Shown here: one piece after another, positions 25,814 through 34,387 of the stretch | Numbering within the stretch: the stretch's first letter is position 1 | Layout: every line of letters starts with the position of its first letter | Assembly (NCBI RefSeq): GCF_010119195.1 | Contig: NZ_WRXL01000003.1 | Location: 510,168-574,167, forward strand | DNA length: 64,000 nt | Origin: Haloarcula salina | GTDB lineage: Archaea > Halobacteriota > Halobacteria > Halobacteriales > Haloarculaceae | Direction: 5' to 3' | Position numbers and translations under genes: made by a program | Notes under the pieces: generated by a model | The model's input: only the letters and a program-made list of their open reading frames with translations | What the model was told of the DNA's origin: nothing | Databases searched by the model: none

Positions 25814-26006
25814 GATCCGTACTGTACGCTAGTCACACCAATAGGTTCCCCCGTCCATGGTCAGGGGTCGCCGGATCCCTCGCCGTGGACGACGCCGAAC
25901 CGCCCCTCGAATCTACCATGGTCGGTGTTTCCCTTATGAACACTAGGTTTATTGGCATCCGTAGCGTGACTGTTCGTAGTATCCCTCGATTGGGAGGGAC
26001 GGCATC
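25814..26006. promoter_or_regulatory. Divergent control region of the proline-catabolism genes
   Basis: This 193-nt region lies between ALDH (left) and the Bat-type regulator (right). Both directions show a TATTGG-containing TATA-like element (25838-25847 leftward, 25947-25955 rightward). CCATGGTC occurs twice in direct order at 25855-25862 and 25916-25923, 61 nt apart. A purine-rich GGGAGGGA about 10 nt before the regulator ATG can serve as ribosome binding site. These repeated blocks are candidate binding sites for the regulator. Confidence 0.45.
25818..25828. promoter_or_regulatory. Perfect odd palindrome at the aldehyde dehydrogenase start site
   Basis: CGTAC-T-GTACG lies 5-15 nt before the start codon, between the leftward TATA-like element (25838-25847) and the ATG. 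A symmetric site here would block transcription start, so it is a candidate operator. A related block, ACTGTTCGTAGT, occurs at about 25969-25980 near the start of the divergent regulator gene. Confidence 0.5.
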
Positions 26007-26726
26007 ATGAGTGAGTCACAGACTGACGACGGCGGGCTCCAGTTGACGCTGAGCATCTGGCACCCCAAGTGCTGGACGCTCGAGGTCACCGACGAGACGG
26101 CCGCTGGCCTGCTCGCCCACGGCGTGTACAACACGCAGAACCAGAACGTCAAGGGGCTGTTCACCGCGTACGCGGACAGCATCAACGACGTGGAGGCGCT
26201 CATCGAGGCGACGCGGGACTCCGAGCTGACCGAGTCGGTGCTGGAACTGCGCGAGCGCCACGGCGCGACCGGAACCGGGTCGCCGCCGGGGAACACGACG
26301 CGCGAACTGTTCGTCGAGTACGACCCCGACAACACCATCAGCGACAGCCTGCTGTCGCGCGGGTTCATCCACAACGACCCCGTCCGCGTCCGGCACGGCC
26401 GCGAGCACTGGCCGGTGTTCTTCCCCGGGACGCGCGACGAGGCCGAGGCCGCTATCGACGAGATCCGCGAGGAACAGGACGCCGACATCGAGGTGACGCG
26501 CATCACCTCGGCCGGCGGGGGCAACCCCCAGCAACTCAGGCGGATGGACCGCCTCTCGGACAGCCAGCGCGAGGCGTTCGAACTCGCCCGTCAGGAGGAC
26601 TACTACGCGTGGCCGCGGGGCATCTCGACGCGGGAACTCGCGTCGGAACTCGGCGTCTCGAAGACGACGCTGTTAGAACACCTCCGGAAGGCCGAGGCGA
26701 AACTGCTCGACCCGGACCCGCGGTAA
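26007..26726 (+). CDS. Bat-type helix-turn-helix regulator, probable controller of proline catabolism
   Basis: This 239-residue haloarchaeal regulator has an N-terminal ligand-sensing part (about 1-170) and a C-terminal HTH_10 (Bat) domain with RLSDSQREAFELARQEDYYAWPRGIS and STRELASELGVSKTTLLEHLRKAE (about 178-232). Family members are one-component activators or repressors. It lies between the divergent aldehyde dehydrogenase and the convergent proline dehydrogenase (3 nt to its stop), so it most likely senses proline or P5C and regulates both. The ATG at 26007 has a GGGAGGGA ribosome-binding-type stretch upstream. Confidence 0.85.
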   Translation: MSESQTDDGGLQLTLSIWHPKCWTLEVTDETAAGLLAHGVYNTQNQNVKGLFTAYADSINDVEALIEATRDSELTESVLELRERHGATGTGSPPGNTTRELFVEYDPDNTISDSLLSRGFIHNDPVRVRHGREHWPVFFPGTRDEAEAAIDEIREEQDADIEVTRITSAGGGNPQQLRRMDRLSDSQREAFELARQEDYYAWPRGISTRELASELGVSKTTLLEHLRKAEAKLLDPDPR

Positions 26727-26729
26727 GAC

Positions 26730-27566
26730 TCAGCTCAGGACCGCGCGCATCGCGAACAGGGCGTTCTCCTTGCGCTCGCGGACGCGCCGGTAGAAGTACG
26801 AGAACCACTTCTCGCCGTATGGGATGTACTGCCACGTCGGGACGCCCTCCGCGGCCAGGTCGCGCTGTGCGTCCTCGCGGACGCCCATCAGCATCTGGAC
26901 CTCGTACTCCGTGCCGTACTCGTCGTGGAGGGCGCGCGCGTGGTCGATCATCGCCGGGTCGTGGCTGCCGACGGCGACGCCGCCCTCGAACCGCTCGAAC
27001 ATCAGTTCGAGGCAGTCCTCGTAGGCCTCGTTGACCCGCTCTTTCTGCTTGTAGGAGACGCTCTTGGGCTCGGCGTAGGCCCCCTTGACCAGCCGGACCT
27101 TCCCGGGCAGCGGCGCGAGCCGTTCGAGGTCCTCGGGCGTGCGCTTGAGGTTCGCCTGCGTGCAGACGCCGACGCCGCCGTCGTGTTCCGTGACCAGTCG
27201 CTCGTAGGCGTCTAACGTCACGTCGGTCGTGGTGTAGTCCTCCATGTCGACCCAGACGAATACCCCGTGGTCGTCGCCCGCCGCGACGATGCGTTCGAGG
27301 TTGTCGACGAACACCTCGTCGCCCACGTCAAGCCCGATCTGGGACGGCTTGACCGAGACGCAGCAGTCGAGTCCGCTCCCGGCGATGTCTTCGATGAGCG
27401 AGACGTACGCGTCGGCGTCCTCGTCGGCCGGCGGCCGCTCCTCGTAGTGTTCGCCCAGCAGATTCAGGATGCCGTTGACGCCGTCGTCGTTCAGCGACGC
27501 GACGTGGTCGAGCGCCTGCGGAGCCGACTTCCCGGCGACGAAATTACTCGCGATCGGGGGGATCAT
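26730..27566 (-). CDS. Proline dehydrogenase
   Basis: This 278-residue FAD-dependent PRODH of the monofunctional type has a TIM barrel with CCVSVKPSQIGLD (about 91-103), VWVDMEDYTTTDVTLD (about 121-136), VRLVKGAYAEPK (about 185-196) and the C-terminal substrate-binding helix YGEKWFSYFYRRVRERKEN (about 250-268), where the two arginines hold the proline carboxylate. It oxidises proline to P5C and passes electrons to the membrane quinone pool. The neighbouring ALDH completes conversion to glutamate. A TATA-like GATATAGC (27582-27589, leftward) precedes it. Confidence 0.92.
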   Translation of the reverse strand: MIPPIASNFVAGKSAPQALDHVASLNDDGVNGILNLLGEHYEERPPADEDADAYVSLIEDIAGSGLDCCVSVKPSQIGLDVGDEVFVDNLERIVAAGDDHGVFVWVDMEDYTTTDVTLDAYERLVTEHDGGVGVCTQANLKRTPEDLERLAPLPGKVRLVKGAYAEPKSVSYKQKERVNEAYEDCLELMFERFEGGVAVGSHDPAMIDHARALHDEYGTEYEVQMLMGVREDAQRDLAAEGVPTWQYIPYGEKWFSYFYRRVRERKENALFAMRAVLS

Positions 27567-27965
27567 TGTCGACTATGAACCGCTATATCGGCCTAAACAA
27601 ACACCCTACCAAAAATATCTTGAATATTATGACGAAATTAAGTCCCTTGCGCCGAAGTGACGCCGTCCGCCCGCACGGCAACGCACGGGCGTCGCTCCGT
27701 TGATTCCGTTCGCCTGGTCAACCACGCTCCCGGCGCACGCGATCTACGCGTATCCCGGTACGATTCTCCACACCTCGCGGCATTATAACAGGATTAATCA
27801 TGTAGACTTTAGGTTTGTGTGCTATTAGATCGAATTTACACTCGATCTTAAATAATGGTCGTAGCGGGGGTCGATAACCGTGTAAACGAGCGAACAGAAC
27901 GGGCAACCTACCATGGACGGGGACAGGGTTATACATGGTGTTACGTAACAGAACAGCAGAATCCT
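27567..27965. other. AT-rich intergenic control region between proline dehydrogenase and livK
   Basis: About 400 nt without a supported gene. The left part holds the proline dehydrogenase promoter. The middle is AT-rich and has a 7-bp inverted repeat AGATCGA/TCGATCT with 8-nt spacer (27827-27848) followed by a TAAATAAT element. The right end has the livK TATA (27928-27936) and a perfect 12-nt palindrome (27939-27950). An open frame runs from 27855 into livK but lacks coding character. Confidence 0.6.
27939..27950. promoter_or_regulatory. Perfect 12-nt palindrome in the livK promoter
   Basis: TGTTACGTAACA reads the same on both strands. It starts 3 nt after the TATA-like GTTATACAT (27928-27936) and ends 15 nt before the livK ATG, so it sits where RNA polymerase would start. 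This is the classic place for an archaeal repressor operator. Confidence 0.6.
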
Positions 27966-29294
27966 ATGAACGACCACGAAGACCGTTCGATCGACCGACG
28001 TAGCGTAATCAAAGCCGCCGCAAGCGCGGGACTCGTCGGCCTCGCCGGCTGTTCCGGTGGCGCGCCCGAGGAGAGCGCCACCAGCGGCGACGGCGGAAGC
28101 GGCGACGGCGGAAGCGGTGACGGCGGAAGCGGCGACGGCGAGTCCACCGACGGCTCGACGGCGTCCGGGGGCGACACCTACACCATCGGCATGGTGGACA
28201 GCCTCTCGGGGTCGCTGTCGGCGTTCGGCCAGCGGAACCAGCGCGGGAAGGAGATCGCGCTCGACGCCGTCAACGCGGTCGGCGTCAAGGGCGGCGAACT
28301 GGCGATCTCCCAGCAGGACGACCAGAGCACGAGCCAGGGCGGGGTCAGCGCGGCCCAGACGCTCGTCAACCAGGAGGGCGTCCCGCTGCTCATCGGGACG
28401 GTCGGCAGCGGTGTCAGCACGGCGATCTACGAGAGCGTCGTCAAGAACACCGACGTGGTCCAGATCAGCCAGAACAGCACCAGTCCGTCGCTGACAGACC
28501 TCCCGGGCCTCCTGCGGATGCCGCCGACCGGCGCGACGCAGGCCCAGGCGCTCTCGAAGATGGTCAGCGACGACGGCCACGGCAGCGTCGCGATGGCGTG
28601 GATCAACAACAGCTACGGCGAGTCACTCGGCGAGGCCTTCGTGGACAGCTACGACGGGGAAATCGTCTACAACGAGCCCCACGACCAGGGGAAGGCCTCC
28701 TACAGCAACGTCATCTCCTCGATGGCCGACACCGACGCCGACGCGTGGGTGTTCCTCACGTACCAGCCGGAGTTCGCCACGATGTCACAGGAGGCGTTCG
28801 ACCTCGGCGTGACCGACCAGGCCGCCTGGTACGGCGGCGACAGCGTCAAGGGGCCGAAAGTCCTCGAAGCCGCGCCAGAGGGGAGCCTCGACGGGATGAA
28901 GGCCGTCGTTCCCAGCGTCCCGCAGGACGCAGAGAACTACCAGGCCTTCGTCGAGGAGTTCGAGAGCCGCTTCGGCGAGGAGCCCACGTCGTGGTCGGCG
29001 TACGCCTACGACGCCGTGGTCGTCAGCGCCCTCGCCATCCAGGCGGCCGACGAGTTCACCGGCGCGGCGCTCGGCGAGGTCGTCCGCGACGTGACCCGCC
29101 CGGAGGGCCAGGAGGCGACCTCCTACGAGGAGGCCCACCAGATTCTGGCCGAGGGCGGCAGTCCGTCCGACGTCGACTACACCGGCGTCAGCGGCCCCAT
29201 CGACCTCGACGAGAACGGTGATCCGGTCGGCTTCCTCCAGATCTTCGAGGTCGTGGACCACGCCTACGAGTCGGCCGGCACCATCGAGGGCTGA
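27966..29294 (+). CDS. livK: LivK-type branched-chain/hydrophobic amino-acid ABC transporter binding protein
   Basis: This 442-residue exported lipoprotein has a Tat signal D-R-R-S-V-I-K at residues 10-16 and a lipobox L-A-G-C with lipidated Cys about residue 30. A low-complexity Gly-Ser-Asp linker (about 38-70, encoded by 15-nt repeats) joins it to a periplasmic-binding-protein type 1 domain (about 72-430) beginning YTIGMVDSLSGSLSAFGQ. It captures an amino acid or related small acid outside the cell for the LivHM-FG importer encoded next. Substrate is not readable from sequence; branched-chain amino acids, urea-type amides or proline are all possible. The ATG at 27966 is chosen because of the Tat motif and promoter spacing. 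Confidence 0.92.
   Translation: MNDHEDRSIDRRSVIKAAASAGLVGLAGCSGGAPEESATSGDGGSGDGGSGDGGSGDGESTDGSTASGGDTYTIGMVDSLSGSLSAFGQRNQRGKEIALDAVNAVGVKGGELAISQQDDQSTSQGGVSAAQTLVNQEGVPLLIGTVGSGVSTAIYESVVKNTDVVQISQNSTSPSLTDLPGLLRMPPTGATQAQALSKMVSDDGHGSVAMAWINNSYGESLGEAFVDSYDGEIVYNEPHDQGKASYSNVISSMADTDADAWVFLTYQPEFATMSQEAFDLGVTDQAAWYGGDSVKGPKVLEAAPEGSLDGMKAVVPSVPQDAENYQAFVEEFESRFGEEPTSWSAYAYDAVVVSALAIQAADEFTGAALGEVVRDVTRPEGQEATSYEEAHQILAEGGSPSDVDYTGVSGPIDLDENGDPVGFLQIFEVVDHAYESAGTIEG
28086..28145 (+). repeat. 15-nt in-frame tandem repeats encoding the Gly-Ser-Asp linker of LivK
   Basis: The unit GGCGACGGCGGAAGC is present at 28086, 28101 and 28116 (one C-to-T change), and a partial fourth copy begins at 28131. 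Each unit encodes G-D-G-G-S. The repeat forms the flexible linker behind the lipid anchor; its number can vary by slippage. Confidence 0.85.
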
Positions 29295-29323
29295 GGCGGA
29301 CACCACCCACCCCATTCTCACTA

Positions 29324-30241
29324 ATGGCGCAGATATTACAGTACCTGGCGAACGGGCTGGTATACAGTAGCATCATCATCCTCGGGAGCATCGGGCTCTC
29401 GCTGGTCTACAGCATCGCCGACTTCGCGAACTTCGCCCACGGCGACACGATGACCGTCGGCGCGTACGGGGCCTTCGTCGCGTTCGGCCTCTTCGGCGGC
29501 ATGGGCGGGTCGCTGCTCGGGCTGCCGCTCGGGTTCTACGTGTCGCTGCTCGTCGGGATGGCGCTCGCGGCCGCCATCGCCGTCCTGACGCACCTGGCCG
29601 TCTACGAACCGCTCGACACGGACTCCATCGGCCTGCTCATCACGAGCATCGGCGTGGCGTTCGTCTACCGGGCGTCGCTCATGGGCGTCTTCGGGACCGA
29701 CTTCCTGCAGTACGACATCACGCGCAGCGGACCGATCCCGTTCCTGCTGGAGAACTTCGACGTGGCGATCACCCAGCGGGACGTGGCCATCGTGGTCAGC
29801 GCGGCGGTCCTCGTCGGGTCGCTGCACTTCCTGCTCCAGCGGACGACGCTTGGCCGGAAGATGCGCGCGACGGCCGACAACCCCGACCTCGCGCGCGTGA
29901 GCGGGATCCGGACCGACCGCGTCATCCTCGTGATGTGGGTCATCGGGAGCGCGCTGGCCGCGGCCGGCGGCGTCTTCCTCGCGCTGTACAGCCAGCTCGA
30001 CCCGCGCATCGGCTTCGGCATCCTGCTGGTCGTCTTCGCCGCGGTCATCGTCGGCGGCATCGGCTCCGTCTACGGCGCGATGCTCGGCGGTCTCCTCATC
30101 GGCATGATCCACGAGCTGACGCCGCTGCTCGGCGACGTGGGCATTCCCATCGGGACCGCCTACGCGCCGGCCATCGCCTTCGTTATCATGGTGGCGGTCC
30201 TGCTCGTCAAACCGCGCGGCATCGCGGGTGATCTGACGTGA
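29324..30241 (+). CDS. livH: LivH-type ABC transporter permease
   Basis: This 305-residue protein has about eight membrane helices and the conserved Liv permease region TLGRKMRATADNPDLARVSGIRTD (about 171-194), which contacts the ATPases. With LivM it forms the membrane channel. It is 29 nt after livK and overlaps livM by 4 nt (GTGA), consistent with one operon. Confidence 0.92.
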   Translation: MAQILQYLANGLVYSSIIILGSIGLSLVYSIADFANFAHGDTMTVGAYGAFVAFGLFGGMGGSLLGLPLGFYVSLLVGMALAAAIAVLTHLAVYEPLDTDSIGLLITSIGVAFVYRASLMGVFGTDFLQYDITRSGPIPFLLENFDVAITQRDVAIVVSAAVLVGSLHFLLQRTTLGRKMRATADNPDLARVSGIRTDRVILVMWVIGSALAAAGGVFLALYSQLDPRIGFGILLVVFAAVIVGGIGSVYGAMLGGLLIGMIHELTPLLGDVGIPIGTAYAPAIAFVIMVAVLLVKPRGIAGDLT

Positions 30242-31347
30242 GCGCGCTCGACGTGGGCGCGTTTTCCGCCCGCGAGAAGGGCGTCGCGGGCCTGCTCGGC
30301 GGGATCGGCGTGCTCCTGCTGATCGCCGTGGTCGCCGGCGTGCTCGCGCCGGCGTACCTGCTGTATCTCGTCTCGCTGTCGGCGATGTACATGCTCCTCT
30401 CGATGGGGCTGAACGTCCAGTGGGGCTACGGCGGGCTCATCAACTTCAGCGTCGCGGCGTTCTTCGGCCTCGGCGCGTACGGGTCGGCGCTCCTGACGGC
30501 GAACTCCTCGCCGATCTCGGGGAACGTCAGCCCGGTCATCGCGCTGTTCGGCGGCCTCCTCCTCGCCGCGGTCCTCGCGGTGCTCATCGGCTATCCGACG
30601 CTGAAGCTTCGCGACGACTACCTCGCCATCGCCTCGCTCGGCCTCGCGGAGGTCGTCCGCATCTTCATCCTCAACGAGAACCAGTGGACCGCCGGCAGCG
30701 CCGGACTGACCGGGATCCCGCTGTTCTTCGCCGACTGGCCGGTGCTCGGCGACCTGAGCTACCCCTACGTGTTCCAGGTCGGCGGCACGGCCCTCTTCTA
30801 CATGCGCCAGCCGGTCATCACCGGGCTGCTGAACCTCGTGCTGGTCGGCGCGTTCGTCGCCGGCGTCTACCTCTTCCTGCGGCGCATCCACCGCTCGCCG
30901 TGGGGCCGCGTCCTGCGGACGATCAAGACCGACGAGGACCTCGCCGAGACGCTCGGCAAGGACACGTTCGCGTTCAAGATGCAGGCGTTCGTCATCGGCA
31001 GCCTCATCATGGCGCTCGCGGGCGTCTTCTACACCCACCTCGTGCTGTACGTCAGCCCGCCGGACCTCCAGCCCATCACGACGTTCTACGTCTGGGTCGC
31101 CGTCATCCTCGGCGGGACCGGTAGCGACCGCGGCGCGATGCTCGGCGGCTTCACCATCGTCGCCATCCAGCAGGGGACGCGCTTTCTCAACGACGCCGTC
31201 CAGCTCCCCATCGGCCCCGCCCCGCTGCGGCTGATGCTCGTCGGCCTGCTCATCATCCTCATCGTCAGGCTCCGGCCGGAGGGCATCCTCCCGCCGGAGC
31301 GCGAGCTGATCTGGCCCGACGCAATGCGGGGTGACGGCGATGAGTGA
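30238..31347 (+). CDS. livM: LivM-type ABC transporter permease
   Basis: This 369-residue second permease has about nine to ten membrane helices. The typical LivM segments are NVQWGYGGLINFSVAAFFGLGAYG near residues 59-82 and the ATPase-contacting SPWGRVLRTIKTDEDLAETLGKD near 219-241. It uses a GTG start overlapping the livH stop; the 4-nt overlap signals translational coupling. The C-terminus overlaps the livG start by 8 nt. Confidence 0.92.
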   Translation: MSALDVGAFSAREKGVAGLLGGIGVLLLIAVVAGVLAPAYLLYLVSLSAMYMLLSMGLNVQWGYGGLINFSVAAFFGLGAYGSALLTANSSPISGNVSPVIALFGGLLLAAVLAVLIGYPTLKLRDDYLAIASLGLAEVVRIFILNENQWTAGSAGLTGIPLFFADWPVLGDLSYPYVFQVGGTALFYMRQPVITGLLNLVLVGAFVAGVYLFLRRIHRSPWGRVLRTIKTDEDLAETLGKDTFAFKMQAFVIGSLIMALAGVFYTHLVLYVSPPDLQPITTFYVWVAVILGGTGSDRGAMLGGFTIVAIQQGTRFLNDAVQLPIGPAPLRLMLVGLLIILIVRLRPEGILPPERELIWPDAMRGDGDE

Positions 31348-32152
31348 GCAGTCCCTCGTCTCCGACGGCCCCGTCCTCGACAAGGCCGATCCGGTCCTCC
31401 TCGCGGAGGGCCTGGAGAAGCGATTCGGCGGCCTCGTCGCCACGGACGACGCCTCGATCGCCGTCGAGCGCGGCTCCATCACGGGCCTCATCGGCCCGAA
31501 CGGGGCCGGCAAGTCGACGCTGTTCAATCTCATGTCGGGCTTCTACGAGCCAGACGGCGGCCGAGTCACGGTCAACGGCGTCGACGTGACCGGCAAGGAG
31601 CCCCACGAGATCGCCGACCAGGGGATGATCCGCACGTTCCAGACGCCGCGCAAGCCCGAGGACATGACCGTCCGCGAGGCGCTGCTGGTCGGTCCCCACG
31701 ACCAGACCGGCGAGTCGATCGTCCCGCTGTTCACGTCGCCCTCGACCGTCGAGCGCGAGGAACGGCGCTCGCTCGAACGCGCCCAGGAGATGCTGGAGCG
31801 CTTCGAGATCGGCGACCTCGCGACCCAGCCCGCGACGGACCTCTCGGGCGGGCAGATGAAGCTGGTCGAACTGGCCCGCGGGATGATGGCCGAGCCGGAC
31901 CTGCTCTTGCTCGACGAGCCCGTCGCCGGGGTCAACCCCGTCCTCGCGGACAAGCTCGCCGGCTTCATCGAAGAACTCAACGAGGAGGGGATCACCTTCC
32001 TCATCATCGAACACGACATGAGCTTCATCATGCGACTGGCCGACCCGATCATCGTCCTCAACCAGGGCAGCGTCCTCGTCGAGGGGCCGCCGGAGGCGGT
32101 CCGGAGCGACGAGCGCGTCATCGACGCCTACCTCGGAGGGCCGTCAGAATGA
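31340..32152 (+). CDS. livG: LivG-type ABC transporter ATPase
   Basis: This 270-residue ATPase has the Walker A motif GPNGAGKST (about 52-60), signature LSGGQMKLVE (about 170-179), Walker B LLLLDEPVAG (about 190-199) and the His switch IIEHDMSF (about 223-230), all intact. It powers the LivHM importer with LivF. The ATG at 31340 (MSEQSLV) is preferred to GTG 31331, giving an 8-nt overlap with livM. Confidence 0.93.
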   Translation: MSEQSLVSDGPVLDKADPVLLAEGLEKRFGGLVATDDASIAVERGSITGLIGPNGAGKSTLFNLMSGFYEPDGGRVTVNGVDVTGKEPHEIADQGMIRTFQTPRKPEDMTVREALLVGPHDQTGESIVPLFTSPSTVEREERRSLERAQEMLERFEIGDLATQPATDLSGGQMKLVELARGMMAEPDLLLLDEPVAGVNPVLADKLAGFIEELNEEGITFLIIEHDMSFIMRLADPIIVLNQGSVLVEGPPEAVRSDERVIDAYLGGPSE

Positions 32153-32871
32153 GCCAGCCGATTCTCACCGTCGAGGGCGTGGACAGCGGCTACGGCGAGG
32201 TGCAGGTGCTCGACGACCTCTCGCTGACCCTCGAAGAGGGCGAGATCGCCTGTCTCGTCGGCCCGAACGGGGCCGGCAAGTCGACCGTCCTCAAGACGGT
32301 GTTCGGCATGCTGGAGCCCTGGACCGGCTCGGTCCGTCTCGGCGACCGCGAGATCGGCGGCATGGCCCCAGAGGACATCGTCCGCATCGGGGTCGGCTAC
32401 GTGCCACAGACCGAGAACGTGTTCGGCTCGCTGACCATCGACGAGAACCTCCGCATGGGCGGCGTCGCCCGCGACGGCGGCCTCGAAGAAGTCGTGACCG
32501 AACTGTACGACCGGTTCCCGATCCTCGACGAGAAGCGCACCGCGAAGGCGAAGACGCTCTCGGGCGGCCAGCGCCAGGTGCTCGCGTTCGCTCGCGCGCT
32601 CGTGATGGAGCCCGACGTGCTGCTCATCGACGAGCCCAGCGCCGGGCTGGCTCCGAACACCGCCGCGGAGGTGTTCGAGGACGTGGTGACGGTCAACGAA
32701 CTCGGCACCTCCATCCTGATGGTCGAGCAGAACGCCCGGGAGGGCCTGGGCATCTCCGACCGCGGGTTCGTCCTCGACCAGGGCTCCGTCGAGTTCGAGG
32801 GCGACGCCGCGTCGCTGCTCGACGACCCCGAGGTCTCCCGGCTCTATCTCGGCGGGGAATCGCGGCACTGA
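32149..32871 (+). CDS. livF: LivF-type ABC transporter ATPase
   Basis: This 240-residue ATPase has the Walker A motif GPNGAGKSTVLK (about 38-49), signature LSGGQRQVLAFAR (about 137-149), Walker B VLLIDEPSAGL (about 159-169) and the switch segment MVEQNARE in place of a canonical His, as is normal for LivF. It pairs with LivG. The ATG overlaps the livG stop by 4 nt (ATGA). It is the last gene of the five-gene transporter operon. Confidence 0.93.
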   Translation: MSQPILTVEGVDSGYGEVQVLDDLSLTLEEGEIACLVGPNGAGKSTVLKTVFGMLEPWTGSVRLGDREIGGMAPEDIVRIGVGYVPQTENVFGSLTIDENLRMGGVARDGGLEEVVTELYDRFPILDEKRTAKAKTLSGGQRQVLAFARALVMEPDVLLIDEPSAGLAPNTAAEVFEDVVTVNELGTSILMVEQNAREGLGISDRGFVLDQGSVEFEGDAASLLDDPEVSRLYLGGESRH

Positions 32872-32989
32872 CGCCCCGTCGGGTCCCGCGACACGAATCG
32901 CTCGCCGACACCCCCTTCACGAACGTCGATCTCCGAATCTCTGCATTTATGAGCGGCACACGTCGTACCGACAGTAGCGAGGCAGTGAG

Positions 32990-33880
32990 ATGACCTGGCC
33001 GGAACGGATACTCGGCGTCCTCGCCCCGCTCGCGGCGGCGGTCATCTGGGGCGGGATGTACGTCGTCAGCAAGTGGGGCTTCGGTGCGATTCCGCCCGTC
33101 ACGCTGGGGTTCCTGCGCGTCGCCCTCGGCGCGGTGGCGCTCGTCGCCGTCGTCGCCCACAGCGGCGCGACCCGGACGCCGACGCGGACGGACTGGCGCG
33201 GCTTCACGGGCCTCGGTGCACTGGTCACCGCGACCATCGTCACCCAGTTCGTCGGGACGGACCTGACGACGGCCAGCCAGGGGTCGCTGCTGACCGTCGC
33301 GACGCCCGTCGCCACGCTCCTGCTCGCCGCCGTCGTCGTCGACGAGCGCCTCACCCGCGCGAAGGTCGCCGCCGTCGGGCTCGCGACCGTCGGGACCGCG
33401 CTCGTCGTCGCGGACGGCGGTCTCGACGGGAGCCTCGACCCGGCCGGCGTCACCGCCCTGCTCGGCGCGAGCGTGGCCTGGGCCGGGTACACCGTCTGGG
33501 GCAAGCCGCTCGTCGCGCGCTTCTCCGCGCTGGAGACCGCGACCTACGCCAGCGTCACCGCGACCCCGATGCTGGCGCTTCTCGCGGCCGGCGAACTGTG
33601 GCTGTTGCACCGGCCGCTGTCGTCGCTCCCGACCGACCCCGCGGTGCTGGCCGCCGTCGCCTACCTCGGCTTCTTCGCCACGGCGGCGGCGTGGTACCTC
33701 TGGTACAAGGGCCTCGAATACGTCGACGCGGGCACGGTGTCGGTGCTGTTCGTCGCCCAGCCGCTCGTCGGGACGGCCCTCGGCGCGGCCCTGCTCGGCG
33801 AGCGCGTCGGCCCCTGGTTCCTCGTCGGCGGGACGCTCTTGCTCGCCGCCGTCGTGGTCGTCGGACGGGCGCGGTCCTGA
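32990..33880 (+). CDS. DMT-superfamily (EamA) transporter
   Basis: This 296-residue protein has ten predicted membrane helices arranged as two EamA repeats (about 10-140 and 150-290); the first begins LAAAVIWGGMYVVSKWGFG and the second LLGASVAWAGYTVWGKPLV. Members export amino acids, metabolites or act as permeases of unknown substrate. A TATA-like GCATTTATG near 32943-32951 lies about 43 nt upstream, allowing a short leader. Confidence 0.9.
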   Translation: MTWPERILGVLAPLAAAVIWGGMYVVSKWGFGAIPPVTLGFLRVALGAVALVAVVAHSGATRTPTRTDWRGFTGLGALVTATIVTQFVGTDLTTASQGSLLTVATPVATLLLAAVVVDERLTRAKVAAVGLATVGTALVVADGGLDGSLDPAGVTALLGASVAWAGYTVWGKPLVARFSALETATYASVTATPMLALLAAGELWLLHRPLSSLPTDPAVLAAVAYLGFFATAAAWYLWYKGLEYVDAGTVSVLFVAQPLVGTALGAALLGERVGPWFLVGGTLLLAAVVVVGRARS

Positions 33881-33911
33881 CGGCGCGCTCAGACCGTAAC
33901 GACAACGCAAA

Positions 33912-34349
33912 ATGCCCCCCATGCCATATCGCCTGCAAATGACCGTGACGCTCCCGACCGACGCCGACGAGTGGGCCGCCGCGTGGCGCGACCGCATCAA
34001 CGACCGGGCCGAGTTCGCCGACGCGGCCGCCGAGTTCACCGCCACGTTCTGCTTCGAGATCCGCGACGACGACACCTACGTCGGCGACCCCGTGCAGTTC
34101 CGGGTCGACATCGAGGACGGCGTCTGCACCCACGCGGCGACCGACGACGACCCCGACTACGACTTCGCGCTCCGAGGCCCCTACGGCGAGTGGGTGTCGA
34201 TGCTCCGGGGCGACCTCGACGTGTCGGCCGCCGCGATGGACGGGACCTTCACCGTCGAGGGGGACACGATGACGCTCCTGCGCCGGCAGGACACCATCGC
34301 GCAGATGGTGGCCGCGGCCCAGAACGTCGAGACCGAGTTCGAGTACTGA
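33912..34349 (+). CDS. SCP2 sterol-carrier-domain protein
   Basis: This 145-residue protein from ATG 33912 (136 from ATG 33939, also possible) has the SCP2 fold pattern: an amphipathic helix near the N-terminus (WAAAWRDRINDRAEFADAA), beta strands TATFCFEI and VQFRVDIEDGV, and the DYDFALRGPYGEWVSMLRGDLDVSAAAMDGTFTVEGD part in which a lipid tunnel is closed by helices. These proteins bind lipids or acyl-CoA. No steroid pathway is implied in archaea; isoprenoid lipid binding is a guess. Confidence 0.83.
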   Translation: MPPMPYRLQMTVTLPTDADEWAAAWRDRINDRAEFADAAAEFTATFCFEIRDDDTYVGDPVQFRVDIEDGVCTHAATDDDPDYDFALRGPYGEWVSMLRGDLDVSAAAMDGTFTVEGDTMTLLRRQDTIAQMVAAAQNVETEFEY

Positions 34350-34387
34350 CCGACGGGCTTTTGTCCCGGCGGCCGGCGAACACGGGT

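Noticed and set aside
28086-28145. CRISPR-like direct repeats
   Set aside because: Units are 15 nt with no spacers and lie in frame in livK, where they encode a Gly-Ser-Asp linker.
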